DNA from: Lepeophtheirus salmonis | Lineage: Eukaryota > Arthropoda > Copepoda > Siphonostomatoida > Caligidae | Direction: 5' to 3' | Length of the DNA: 64,000 bases | Assembly: GCF_016086655.4 (NCBI RefSeq) | Contig: NC_052136.2 | Location: 42,648,492 to 42,712,491, forward strand | In this document: positions 21,887 through 34,194 of the stretch, piece after piece | Layout: each line of letters starts with the position of its first letter | How positions within the stretch are numbered: the first letter of the stretch is position 1 | Notes under the pieces: generated by a model | Seen by the model: the letters and a program-made list of their open reading frames with translations, nothing else | The model's database searches: none | What the model was told of the DNA's origin: nothing | Translations under genes and position numbers: made by a program

Positions 21887-24424
21887 CTTCATCTCCTTCA
21901 TTTAATTTATAATATAAATCAAAGAATACTCTATATATAGAACAGGCTAGTAGAATATAATTAATTTAATTAAAATAATAATCGTGCAATGAATGTCACT
22001 CAAAGTTAACATTTCTTTTTGTATTACGCTATTTATATGTTAACCGAATAATTATAATTAATTAAAAAAAGTAATTTTAATTCCTTAAGATAGTCATTCC
22101 ACAATTACTTTAATTCAATTATCTTTTTCCATTCGTAATTAGGTATTTTACTAATAGAAAAAAATGCACTTTGTTGGTCAAAAAAAGGAAGGAACTAGTG
22201 AATGCGCATTCCATATATAGAGTATTCCTTGTACAATTCAACCAAGAATGACCTATAGGTCCGATATCCGATTTTTACTTGTATTTGATGGGCTAAATAC
22301 CAATCTGAATTTAGTTTACGGTGCTATGTAATTTTGCCTTAAACCATTTTGCATCAAGGATATTTCCCCTTAATATAGAAATAAATATACCTTCACGTCG
22401 GTTTTGTTCTATTTAGTTAAAAATGATGTTTTTTTAAATCGAAATATGTAATGTGTATTACTATAAAACGCAATAAATGGTTGTTTTCTGTTTGAAAAAT
22501 TATGGAATCATTCCCCAAAATTTCAATACATACACCAACAAAATCTCACTTTGTAATGAATTCGAACTATAAACAAAATAGCTAATAAAATTTGTATAAT
22601 AAGAAAAATAAATAAAAACGGCCTCGATTTGAACAGAAGAATTGCTAATCACTTCTCTGTCAGGAATTATCATTAGATTTAATGGATTATTCATACTAGA
22701 AAAAACTCGTGGATTGACAAACAAGCATAATATAAGGCAAGAGCATAATTTCATCATCATAACAACAGAAAACCAACATTTAATTCATTTTATAGTAATA
22801 AATATCGCATATTCTGATTTTTTTTTAAATCCTAGGGAACAGCAATTTAAACCAAAAATAAAAAAGAACTATTTATAAACTTCATTTATTTATATATTAA
22901 GGCGAAATATCCATGAGGCAAAATGGCTTTATGGCGAAATGGTTAAAGGCAAAATTACTGGACACTTTAGTTTACTTCGTATTAGATCATGTTATGAATA
23001 TTTTCAGAGTTGAATTTTTCTCAGTTTCAAGAGAAAGGAAAATAGGTGGGTTTTTTTTGTGTGTGCAATTTTTAACCTTAATAATATGAGTAATTATAAC
23101 TATATTATATATCATAACTCATTAAGGATAGAGTTTGTGTGAAACTCTATTTAAGGTCAGAAATAGTATCATTTAAGAGTTTTTGTCGTAGTTGTTATTC
23201 CTCGAAGTTTCATTTGTTAATGAGTAGAGGATACTCATTTGAAGCTCCAATAATTAAATATTAATTTTTAAGAGTATATACTTGCCATAAAAGAGTTAAT
23301 ATTGACTTGAATATACATTTTTAAGGCAAAAATCTTTGAATCGGTAGATGATAAAAGCATAAATTAAGTTATTATTTCAAATCTACATTATTCTACTTAT
23401 TTATTATCAACCACCGATCAGTACTGCACCATAAAAATATTTTTTGACTCTTTAATGTAGGAATTTTGCTACTCTTGTATTTTTGGACATAAATTATTGA
23501 GTCTTTTAGGAAATATCCCCTCCAGAAATTATGTGTTAAAATTTCTTAAGTAGAACAAAAAGGCATCATGCGTAGGATAGTGCATTAAAAAGTAGAAGTG
23601 ACTTGAATCCATATTTTGAAAACTTGCGACACGACTTCATTATATTATCAAAGACTCGATTCGACTTGGTTTCAAAATTATTATAATAGTTTCACTAGAT
23701 ATAATGTACCCTCTAAAGTATTTTATTTTTTTTACTGGGGAATTGAACTGGACTCTGAAAATATTCAAGAACTTAGACTTGTGAGCAAAGACTTGAGACT
23801 CAACTTTGATTTGGAGTATAAGGACTTCGTCCCACCTCTCTTAAAATGTAGTAGGTACAGTCTGGCTTGGTCACCCTAACCCCAGTAAAAACTAGGATAT
23901 TTATTTACGATTATGTTTGCACATGTTGTTTTGACAAAATATAATGTTCCTCATTAGTACCTACATATTTGTACAATTTTCTATAAATATTTAATACATT
24001 ATTTTACTACAGGGGAAAAGTTATAGATAGTAGAGAGAAGGATAGCATTTTATTGAATCACCTCCTCCCCAACACTTCAGAGATAAAAATGAGCAAAATT
24101 ATTTTAAAACAAGTTGATTTTTATTTATTAAATAAAACTACTATTTTATCAATACTTAAGAGTATAGGTCGATTTTTGGAGGAGCAACAGGCAAAGTAGA
24201 ACTATGCTTCATTGCCTTATGGAGTCTCCATATTGTCTGTATCGTTGTTCGTGGATTTTGCGGACTATGATTTCATCTTTCTACTTTACCTCTTTCATTA
24301 GTCTGTATTTTATTGAAATTGTAAATTTGGATGGGTAGATATGAGTTAATAAGTTATATTTTTTGAACCATGTAGTAAAATTTGTAGTAGATTAGGTTTA
24401 TAATACCCTATACATTTACAAACA
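21887..24424. repeat. Gene-free region with three dispersed repeats
   Basis: No gene seen in about 2.5 kb. Repeats noted: 22635-22750 resembles 36145-36290 (shared GCTAATCACTT and ATTGACAAACAAGCAT motifs); 23605-23840 is GACTTG-rich like 15935-16030; 24165-24260 matches 38690-38800 in reverse orientation (shared CAAAGTAGAACTATGC). Confidence 0.5.
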
Positions 24425-25775
24425 CAAACTTTTCAAGCTTATTTGTAATATCAACTTGCAGTTCCAACAAAAATCAGCTTGTGTATCCATTAGTAGTTAT
24501 TTTTATTTTATATGTAATATATGAGATAAGTATGCATATGAATAAAACACATCTAATAATGATTAAATAAATTAAATATTTAGCATATAAGACCTAGATT
24601 TAAGGGATTTTATGTTCATGGTATTGACACAGGCTATTTTTTTACCTTGAAAAGAAATTATACGTAAAGAAAATGGATAAAGAGTTCCTTTTGTGTTTTA
24701 TTAGCATTTTCAAAAAGAAATATGATATTATATGGGACCATGAATACAAAAACTGCTTGAGTATACAGAAAATGATTCATAAATCACAACTAGACAATTA
24801 ATTCAATAATCAGACAAATATAATCATGGTTTTGGTTTCTAAGGATAGTGTTGAATTACCAAGCCACTGGAGTATTATTATATCGCAGGAATGTTCCATG
24901 ATCCTTGTCACTCAACTGAGATATGGTTTTTACCATTGTAGAAACACACTCTTCTACAGTTATATGAGCATTTGAACCTCCCATGTCTGTTTTAACCCAA
25001 CCAGGATGCAATGAAAGAACAAGAATTCCATCTTTCTTCAGTTCCAAAGAGACATTCTTCATTGCCATATTCAATGCTGTTTTACTACAACGATATGGAT
25101 ACATACCTCCCAAGCCATTTTCAGCAATAGATGCACCTGATGTACTCATTTGAATAATTGCAGCATTGTCACAACCAAAACCTGCATCAGGCTTCGCTAC
25201 TTTTTTAAGAAGTGGGAGTAAGGCTCTGGCAAGAATAGTTGGAGCAATACAATTAACTTTAAAAGTTTCTATCATGGCCTCTGACGTAAAATTACCGAGT
25301 GACTGTCTTTCTCCCATAATGCCGGCATTATTGATAAGTAAGTTAAGGCCATCTGAACCTAAGGTTAGAAATAACTACAATTTTTTTAACATTAAAATAT
25401 ATTTTCTCATACCTAACTCATCAGAGACTTGAGCAATAAAATCTTTATAGTCATTTTCATATTTAGATACATCTAGCTCTAGGACTTTTACACGGGAGTT
25501 GGATTCTAAATCAACCAATTCTTCTGCCTTTTCCTTGTTTCGGCATGTTGCAATGATTTTCGTGACTTTATCTGCTTTCACGAATTCTTTAACGAGTCCT
25601 AATCCAATTCCTCTATTGCAACCAGTAATCAAAACGGTTTTTGGAAGCCCCATCTTGAATATGATTTCCACGCTAAATAAATTTAATTGTGTGACGTTGT
25701 ATTTGTATTAGAGTATTCCTGGAATAAAAAGATAAGAACACATTTCTAGCTAGTCTATAGGTCGGTTAGAAATGA
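24425..25775. repeat. Left arm of an inverted duplication (dehydrogenase copy 1)
   Basis: The reverse complement of this segment matches 30810-32095 across 5' flank, both exons, the intron and 3' flank. The shared 5' landmark is TAGCTAGAAATGTGTTCTTA and the shared 3' landmark is ACAAATAAGCTTGAAAA. Outer edges are approximate. Exons are far more alike than flanks, although the intron is also close to identical. Confidence 0.85.
24856..25653 (-). CDS. Short-chain dehydrogenase/reductase, sniffer/carbonyl-reductase type, copy 1 (intact)
   Basis: NADP(H)-dependent classical SDR, closest in layout to the small carbonyl reductases of the sniffer/C-factor group. Exons on the minus strand are 25653-25413 and 25358-24856, phase 1 GT-AG intron of 54 nt, giving 247 aa, the normal length. 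The cofactor motif TGCNRGIGLG is near residue 10, the acidic DVSK after the third strand, INNAGIMGE near residue 90, the catalytic Ser in QMSTSGAS, and the Tyr-Lys pair in YPYRCSK, followed by HPGWVKTDMGG. An in-frame upstream ATG exists at 25671; the nearer one is preferred because the conserved N-terminus starts at PKTVLITG. It is part of a large inverted duplication. The substrate cannot be predicted. Confidence 0.92.
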
Positions 25776-26249
25776 AAAAACCTTGTTGAAGAGAAAAGCG
25801 TACACAATAAATTGGTAGAGAGATCAAAAAGTATGTCATGTACTTCTTGTGTAGAGCAGAATATCACAGCATTGGCATCTCTCTTCACAGGATTCTTGAG
25901 CCCCTAAAACCATCCCTTGCGCTTACATTTCCATAAAATTAAGTGTCATATCGAGATAAAAAGGTCAAATATAGACATAAAAGGCGGAAAAAATGTTGCC
26001 GGACATGATTTAGATTGTTTGAAAACTTAATAATAATAGAGTATAATATAATTAAGTTAAAAAAACATTGTAAGAGATAATATTGTTCCTCGCGGAGTAA
26101 AGATCGATTGGATTAAAGCTTTAAACCAAGTAGAGAAACGCAAGGTTACTATATCACTGTTGCTAAAGTTCAGATAATTTCATTGAAGTGAAGTGCACTA
26201 GTTTGGATTTGTTTAGCAAAAATGGCATCATCTTGAGGTTCAAATCGTG

Positions 26250-28110
26250 TTTGTGCCATTGCCTGTTGCCCCAATCCAATCCAGTATTTTGCATTTCCTC
26301 AGAAAAATTTGATGCTCTAGTGTCGGATCTCAGCGTGCAGGAGAAAAGACCCGATTAATATTAAGAATGCCAAGATTTGTGATAGCCATTTTACATCCAA
26401 TGCTTTTGAGCGGAATCTCCATGCTGAGCTTTTTGACTTAAAGGCTAGGAAGAAATTAAAAAGTGATGCAGCCCCCTCACTCTATATTCTCTTTGCTTTT
26501 CCCAATTCAGATGAATCCAAATCCTTCAGGTATATTCTTAAGGAAACTTCCAAAAGTAAAGAACTTGTGAAACAACTATTGGAAGCAAGTAATGTCTAGG
26601 AAACCTGTATGGACTCGGAAACAGTGACTGATAATGAAGGACTCATATAAATTTGTTGTGGGATCACTGAGTCCCAACAAACCCCTTTCATCAAGACGCA
26701 AAGTACTCAGTGTCATCTATGAAAATTTAAAAAAGGAGTCCAGTGTGAGGATGCGAATGGGCCCTTGTTTTGGGAACAGAAATGCAAAAAATTGCAAAGA
26801 GAACTTGAAGAAGAGGGAATTTTTTCGGTACAAAACCAAGCGCAATTAAATAAACACAAAGAAATTTAAACAAAATTTAATAAGGATCCCCTTAGAAAAG
26901 AGATACTTCAAAATCTAAATAATAAGAATTAGAAGATTCCTTAAAGAATTAAAATCGGAGATTCTCAAAAAAGGATCTAACCACTGCCCTCATCTTACAA
27001 AACATTAGTTCTTGAGCCTTTGAATATTTACGTTCCAGGAAACTTTTTCCTTTGCCCAGTCGTGAGACTCAAGAAATCTCTCTACAAGATTTTAAGTGTG
27101 CACCTGGCTTCTTTGAGGATAGCATAAAAAATATCTCTGAAAAAAAAAAATGAATATTTCAGAAAAATATGAAGAGCGTATGGCGTCTTTTGTTTCGATG
27201 AGATGGAAGTTAGAAGGACATTTGAAATTTCCTCTTAACTTAAGAAAATATTTGGACCTTGAAAAATAAAAATTCAGGTTGCAATGGTTAGAGGGCTTTT
27301 TCATGTATGGAAGCAACCAATATATGTGAAATTCGACACACATATGAAAAAGAAGTTGTTGATCTCCATCATTGAGAGGCTTGAAGGAGATGGAATTTTT
27401 ATCAAAGCCATTGCGATTAATTTAGGTAACAAATCAATTATCTCCCTGATACAACTCACTCTGAGCAAATTTTTATTTGAAAATCCCGTGGGTACAAAAC
27501 TCCAAATTAATGTATTCCCTAACTGTTCTAATTTGATGAAATTATTTCAAAATCATTTATTAGATCATGGGTACATTTTCAATGATTTGGATTTTGAATT
27601 CTACAAGTTTGACCGAAGAGGATTTCCAAGACCTTCTTGAATAAGATTCTGGCGAGATGAAGATAAACTTTAAAATGACTGAAGAATTCCATCTTGAATG
27701 TAATGGAAATGCAAGACAACGAGATAGAACTGCAGCGCAGCTTTTATCTAACTCCATGTCCAAGGCATTTTTATTCATCTATGGCCCAAGAAAGAATAAC
27801 AGTCTGGAACAATTCAAATAGTTTATGATTGGGTTGACTGCGTGAATGCAAGTAGATCATACCACAAACAAACTTTATTGTGGGTTGGTATCCATTTTGA
27901 AAATCAGAAGTATGCATTGAACGAAATGAAATAATTAATTTTGTCTATGAAAGTGAAAAATTTTCAGGTTCCATTTCAAGAGGGAATTTTAACCTCCATT
28001 CCTTCAACAAAATCTTTGAAAAATATTTCAAAGCTTTCCATTCTAACATTGAAGACACAATTGACACAACCCCAAACGTACTTAAAAAACTGCATAACCA
28101 TCTAATTTAA
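26250..28110 (+). mobile_element. P-element/THAP9-like transposase remnant, copy A
   Basis: Frames shift often, but the order of pieces is that of a THAP-domain P-type transposase. At 26270-26500 the THAP zinc-finger remnant shows CCPNPIQYFAFPQKN, then a segment with KICDSHFTSNAFERN followed by LFDLKARKKL and APSLY. At 27284-27640 the RNase-H-like catalytic region reads LFHVWKQPIYVKFDTHM, LLISIIERLEGDG, and FPNCSNLMKLFQNHLLDHG, matching the THAP9 order. Stops and frameshifts are throughout, so it is inactive. It sits inside the spacer of the dehydrogenase inverted duplication. Confidence 0.75.
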
Positions 28111-29340
28111 TTATATCCTAACTGGCGAAAAAAGTCATGATATCCTTGGAGAAAACAAAGACAAGGATTAGAGTAAATAACCTAAGTACAAAGTTCAAAC
28201 TAAAGAACACAAGTGCTTGGTCAATTCAAATATTTATAATTCATGGTTCTCTGTTATATTGTGCCCTTTTAATTATCAAAAAAAAAAATGTATACTATAA
28301 TTTTTACTTAATACTAATCTTTTATTCACCACTCTTATATTATGTAATAAAATGAAAAATTAGATAATATAAATACATGATATATATTAATACAAGCTTA
28401 CATACAGATAGTTCATTATTATTAATATATACTCTATGCAAATTAATGTTAGTATTTTTAAATAATTAGTTCTGAAATTGATTTCATTGTTCTATAAATT
28501 ATCAAGCAAGGATATCGTCAAGTTTTATAGCAATCGCAATAAGTATTGTAAAGAATTTACTTTTATAGATATCAATATAAGTCAAATATTTTTGCGTTTT
28601 ATTCTCTTTGGCATGGTCCTAAGTTTACCACTCAAGCCTGGATTTTAAAATCATTACTTTACAATTATATAAGACAGAGTGATATGTGCCTCAACAGTGA
28701 CGTCATTAAATCTTCCTTCTTCTCTTGATAAGGAAAAAAACACAAGTGTAGAATTTCCTTGCTGTCTTGCCTTTATTTATAGTCACCTTGAGCGAAACGC
28801 GACCATTAGCTTGAAGAAATAGTTTGGTCCGAATTTTTAATGTTATGTCTCGCAAAATGTCGCTTTTCCTATGACGTCATTCATTTATTTATATTGAGGC
28901 CCCAATTCCTTCATATATATTTAGATTAGGGAATTTTGATCTCCGTGTTCCTTGAATATATCATCTTCCTCCCATTGTCTGCATATATACTTTTAGATCT
29001 TCGTTTTCGGCTGTACTCGAAGATCCGCTTACAGGCTACATTGAATTAATTTTTTCAGGAAAATTGATCTTAAATGTGCTATGAAACCAGGAACTTGCGA
29101 TACATGATGCAAGGGCACCATTTGCCCTCTTTCAATCTAAAAAAACGAGCATTCCCTTTCCAAACCAATATTGAGCTGTCCCAGCTTCCCATTTAACCTC
29201 ATGAATTTCCATCAATTTTTCCACCTCCGGAGATACATCAACACATTATTGCATGAAGGATTTAAAGATGGAGCCTTGAAGTTTGAAGTCTCGTTAGATT
29301 AAAAAAAACCCTTAAATCTATGCTCCTCATGGACCTCCTG
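28111..29340. other. Gene-free stretch
   Basis: AT-rich, with a GC-richer patch near 28680-29330 whose minus strand gives short peptide-like pieces that I could not assign. No splice structure or family match. Confidence 0.4.
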
Positions 29341-29342
<2 letters not shown>

Positions 29343-29371
<29 letters not shown>

Positions 29372-29372
29372 G
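29343..29372. repeat. Poly(T) tract of about 30 bases
   Basis: An uninterrupted T run, the longest homopolymer in the window. On the minus strand it reads as poly(A), so it could mark the 3' end of a retrotransposed insertion lying to its right on the plus strand, but no body was recognised. Confidence 0.6.
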
Positions 29373-30809
29373 TCAAAATAATTTATTCCTTTTCTACAAT
29401 TCAAAGAGTGTAAATAATAAATACACATAAAGATAAAAAGTAGATCATATAAATAAAAAGCAACAGGACAATTACGTTTAAATAAACATAAATGAACATT
29501 ATAGTTCATATCCTGGTGAATTTTAGAAGGGAACTCCTCGAAAACATGGAGATGGGATGTAGATATCATCTGACTGTGGGCAGCAAAGTCATACAGTACT
29601 ATACAATACTTGTAGAGGTCTATTGTCTAGGAGAGTTATTCTCTAAAACTACTCTTGATATGGTCAAAAGATAATCTGCTCCCTTGAAGGACAAGTTGCA
29701 GTGCTGTCAATGTAGACCATTCACAGAAGTCTCACATTATTTCTACTTAAAATAACTAAACTATAGTTAATACTAGAATTAGTAGGATATAATATATTCT
29801 ACTTCCCTACACTTCTGAATCAACTCTAGGTATTTTTTTATCAATATCCGAATATAATCTAGTTTAGCAACGTTTAACATTCATTTTTGTTTTTCCAATA
29901 ATTATTTGTTTAATATTATTTTTGTTAACTTGTACTTCCTCAAAAATATTGTGCTTTAATTTTACTTAGTAAGAAGTACATTGCTTTAATGACTTAAGAG
30001 AGCCAAGTGAAGTAAACTACAGCCCTTCAATGGAATTCAAAACTTATGGGTACTATGGTGCATCAAATCCCCGATGATTTTAAAAATGTATTTATTTCTT
30101 TATGTCGGTATAGCAAAATTGTTTTACCACATAAATAATAATTTTGTAGAAATTTCATAAATTTTGGTCAACATTTACCAGGGCCTAATCAATGTTAAAA
30201 ATGGGAATATTACAGGATTTATGTCTATAAACTAAATAAAGGAGACGAAAGTAATTTAAATCATAAGAAATATATTTCCTGTTTCCTTTCTTGCACAATA
30301 TGTAAGAAATCAAATAGTATTATTTATTTTCGATGTTAACATCGAAATACAAGAATCTAGTTTTTTGATTGTCATCAGAAATAAACGAATCATTAGTAAA
30401 TAAATAATCTAAAAAGTAATAATATTCAAAGCTAATCATGTTTTGTTTAATAATCAAATTACTCACAATAATTTTACCCGAAAATGCAAATGAATTTAAA
30501 ATTACCATTGGGCACTTTATTTTAAATTTTTCACGTTGCCCGTAACATATATATTATGAATGGAACGTAAAATTGAACAACGTTCCATGGAACTTGCATT
30601 CAATGAACGAAATTGATTTTTTTTTAATGTTTAAAAGGAGATCATCTTGTGCATTCGACGCTTTTTGCAAGGTAAACTTTCCCATTCTTATAAGGAAATT
30701 GGAAACCACACTGTCTACACAATCTTTCTTGGCTCTTGTTCCACGATCTCCTACAACTTGTATGGCATATATAGGTAAACTTTTCTCTTCTATTTCATTA
30801 TCCATAGTT
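29373..30809. other. Gene-free spacer before dehydrogenase copy 2
   Basis: AT-rich spacer of the inverted duplication with no recognised gene or repeat. Confidence 0.4.
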
Positions 30810-32095
30810 AGGCAATAGACTAGCTAGAAATGTGTTCTTATTTTTATATTCAAGAAATACGCTAATACATATAAAACATCAAACAGGTAACATCATTCAG
30901 TGTTAAAATAATTTTCAAAAACGTATCATTCATTATGAGCCCTCCAAAAACTGTTTTGATTACTGGTTGCAATAGAGGAATTGGATTAGGCCTCGTTAAA
31001 GAATTCCTGAAAGCAGATAAAGTCACGAAAATCATTGCAACATGCCGGAACAAGGAAAAGGCAGAAGAATTGGTTGATTTAGAATCCAACTCCCGTGTAA
31101 AAGTCCTAGAGCTAGATGTATCTAAATATGAAAATGACTATAAGGATTTTATTGCTCAAGTCTCTGATGAGTTAGGTATGAGAAAATATATTTTAATGTT
31201 AAAAAAATTATAGTTATTTCTAACCTTAGGTTCAGATGGCCTTAACTTACTTATCAACAGTGCCGGCATTATGGGAGAAAGACAGTCACTCGCTAATTTG
31301 ACGTCAGAGGCCATGATAGAAACTTATAAAGTTAATTGTATTGCTCAACTATTCTTGCCAGAGCCTTACTCCCACTTCTTAAAAAAGTAGCGAAGCCTGA
31401 TGCAGGTTTTGGTTGTGACAATGCTGCAATTATTCAAATGAGTACATCAGTTGCATCTATTGCTGAAAATGAATCCGGAGGTAAGTATCCATATCGTTGT
31501 AGTAAAACAGCATTGAATATGGCAATGAAGAATGTCTCTTTGGAACTAAAGAAAGATGGAATTCTTGTTCTTTCATTGCATCCTGGTTGGGTTAAAACAG
31601 ACTTGGGAGGTTCAAATGCTCAAATAACTGTTGAAGAGTGTGTTTCTACAATGGTAAAAACCATATGTCAGTTGAGTGACAAGGATCATGGAACATTCCT
31701 GCGATATAATAATACTCCAGTGGCTTGGTAATTCAACACTATCCTTAGAAACCAAAACCATGAGAAATATTTGTCTGATTATTGAATTAATTGTCTAGTT
31801 GTGATTTATGAATCATTTTATATATACTCAAGCAGTTTTTGTATTCATGGTACTATATATTATTATATTTATTTTTGAAAACTAATATATTATTATATTT
31901 ATTTTGAATCCATAAAATCCATCAAATCTAGGTCCTTTATAATAAAAATTTAATTAAATTAATCATTATAAAATGTGTCTTGTTCATTTTACCTACTTAT
32001 GTCATATAGTACATATAAAAAAAATAACTTCTAAGGGATAAACAGCTGATTTTTGTTGGAATTGCAAGTTGAAATTACAAATAAGCTTGAAAAAT
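30810..32095. repeat. Right arm of an inverted duplication (dehydrogenase copy 2)
   Basis: Reverse-complement partner of 24425-25775; the spacer between the arms is about 5 kb. Homology continues about 360 bases beyond the stop codon, so this is a genomic duplication rather than a retrocopy, and the intron is retained. Confidence 0.85.
30935..31731 (+). pseudogene. Short-chain dehydrogenase/reductase copy 2, frame broken by a one-base deletion
   Basis: Exon 1 is 30935-31175 and exon 2 is 31230-31731, with the same splice sites and a near-identical 54-nt intron as copy 1. Cofactor motif TGCNRGIGLG, STSVASIAEN, YPYRCSK and HPGWVKTDLGG are kept. Two differences stand out: NNAG of copy 1 is NSAG here, and at about 31346 one C of a CC pair is missing, so exon 2 is 502 rather than 503 nt. 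The frame shifts after VNCIA and the rest of the protein is read in another frame. Everything else is conserved, so the copy may be a very recent pseudogene or an assembly error like those in the neighbouring genes. Confidence 0.8.
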
Positions 32096-32504
32096 GCATA
32101 TATATTTGATGGAAGTTTCAACCTAAAAATTGTGATGAACAAATTTAAATGATGGGTTTAAAGTATTTTATTACAAATTACTAAAATACAAGTATTCTAT
32201 AGCACATTTTTAAGTTCAAATGAGTAAAGTGTTCAGAGAATATTTGGCACGAAGAGTAAAATGTTAAGTGGTGAAAGAAAAGGGGTGCTTGCTCGGGGAA
32301 GGTGTCTTGTTTTGATCTTATGTTACCAATTTAGTATGTATTTGGGGCTACCACATCTATCATCAGTGCACACGAAATATATTTCTAAGAACAACAGCCA
32401 ATGAAAAATTAAATGGGTTTTATTTATATTTAGCTTATTTATGTTAAAATTTTAAACTGAAATGATTTACTATAAATTATAATTATATAATAGGAAAATT
32501 TCTA

Positions 32505-32683
32505 TTGTAAAACCTCCTTGTATACAAAAAATTTTGTTGCTGGTATCCATTTCGTGTAAATATAATTAAACCTACACCTTCTTTTGACACTCTTTAAAAT
32601 GCAGCATGTGAAAATACTGATTTTTGTAAATAACAAACAATTTTTTCAAATGTTCGGCCTTGTGACTTATTTATTGTCATTGC
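32505..32683 (-). mobile_element. Helitron/Pif1-type helicase C-terminal fragment
   Basis: On the minus strand the translation begins AMTINKSQGRTFEKI, then VFSHAAF, and later ends in a (L)YTRRF piece. This is the order of the last helicase motifs of Helitron RepHel or PIF1-like proteins (AMTINKSQGQT; F-HGQLYVALSR; NVVYKEVL). It carries stops and only about 60 codons are present. No Rep domain or Helitron end was found. Confidence 0.6.
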
Positions 32684-34194
32684 TAATTTTTTATGTTTCT
32701 TCTTCAACCATAATCAAGATAGAAGATACATACTAAGATTAACTCGCACATCATCTTCCTAATTCCCATTTTTTAATTCGTATTTAAAACAACTTCTCTC
32801 TTTTTCTGTTATTAGAATAATTCGTTTTTTGGATTTTTAATTTTTTTTTTTGGTGCATTTTCGAATCGTCAACTACCATTTACCTACCTTTAAAAAAATT
32901 TGAGAGACGTGGAATTGATATTTTTTAATGAAAAAAATCAACTTATTAGCGAAAAATCAAACTTGACCTTCAGAGCCCAGGAATCTAATCTGCTCAGAAT
33001 TAAACAAAGCTTTACTTACGTTGGTAACTCAAAATTACGAACATTTTTTTAATGTTTAAAGTCTGTATCTGTCTACGATTTTTAAATAAATGCATTCTTA
33101 TCATTGTTTTTCTAAGCAGGGCGTACAAGCAAAATGATCGGGTGGGTTGCTCTGGCGAGACTGACAACAGCACTCCAAAAAATTAAATGTTTGAATTTAA
33201 ATAAATAATAATAATAACATTTCCAACTTTTTCCCAAAAAAATAATTTGTTGTCAACAGCTAATGAAATTTAAAATAAAAGAAGTTTAATTTTTGATATT
33301 TTCTTCCAAAAAATTTAAGTTTTTTCCAAACATCTGTAGATTTTTGAAAATTTTGTTCCAAAAAATTTAATATTTGAGTCTTTGTTTTGAAATTTTTACA
33401 TTTTTTGAAAAATTTTAATTCTTAAATTTCGCTAAAAAATGCTCCCTTCCCTAATATATATAATCCTGGGTACACTTTTGATAAGTAAATTATATACTTC
33501 AAGGTTTTGACTATTAATTTACATTTATGGAACAGGCATGTACTACTGGTGCAGGTAAGAGGGGGGAAGAGTCAATAATAATAGTTGTGTTGAATATGAA
33601 TTTAACAAACAAAAATATACACGTTTAAATTCTTAATATTTCATTGTTCGTTCTCATGTCAATACAAATATAATCACTAATTGTTAACATCAGCTTTGGA
33701 AAATGAAAAATCTTGCTTTTGCACTCGTTCTATGTCCTATTTCATACAATTCTAAGAATAAACATGTAGTTTTCAATACTGACTATATGATTAACGATAA
33801 GTAGAGTGGGAGAAAAAAATACTGCTATAAAGAGAACATTCTACATCAATTAATTATAGTGTTAGTGTAGGAAAAATAATATAATTGTACTTAAATTTAT
33901 ATATATTTATTCCATTATGTATTTCTAAAACAATTGACAACAAAGAAAGTTGAGAATATTCAGTTGTGAGGGAGAAGCTAACATCACGACGATCTATTAA
34001 GTAATGAACAACAAAGAAGAAAGAAGAAATTCAATAACCGTTTTTCCTTTTCTAATTTTTCAAGGGTAGTTTTTTTATTACTTACTACTCAACACTATAA
34101 TTAATTAATTGTCAGCTGGTATCAGGGCAATTTTAAAGATGTTGAATTTAATTTATGTACTACATGTTGAGCTTAATTTTTTAATTACATTATA
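32684..34194. other. Gene-free stretch with a short mariner scrap
   Basis: AT-rich, with A/T-only low-complexity stretches (33,220-33,450). At about 33113-33185 a piece translating to AYKQNDRVG then ETDNS resembles the region preceding the DDE core of the element at 39.6 kb; confidence in that scrap is low. No gene recognised. Confidence 0.4.

Noticed and set aside
29343..29372. Poly(T) as the tail of a processed pseudogene
   Set aside because: No gene body or target duplication was recognised beside it, so only the tract is reported.
30554..30818. Overlapping sense and antisense frames of about 82 codons
   Set aside because: No conserved motif on either strand, although this lies just upstream of dehydrogenase copy 2.
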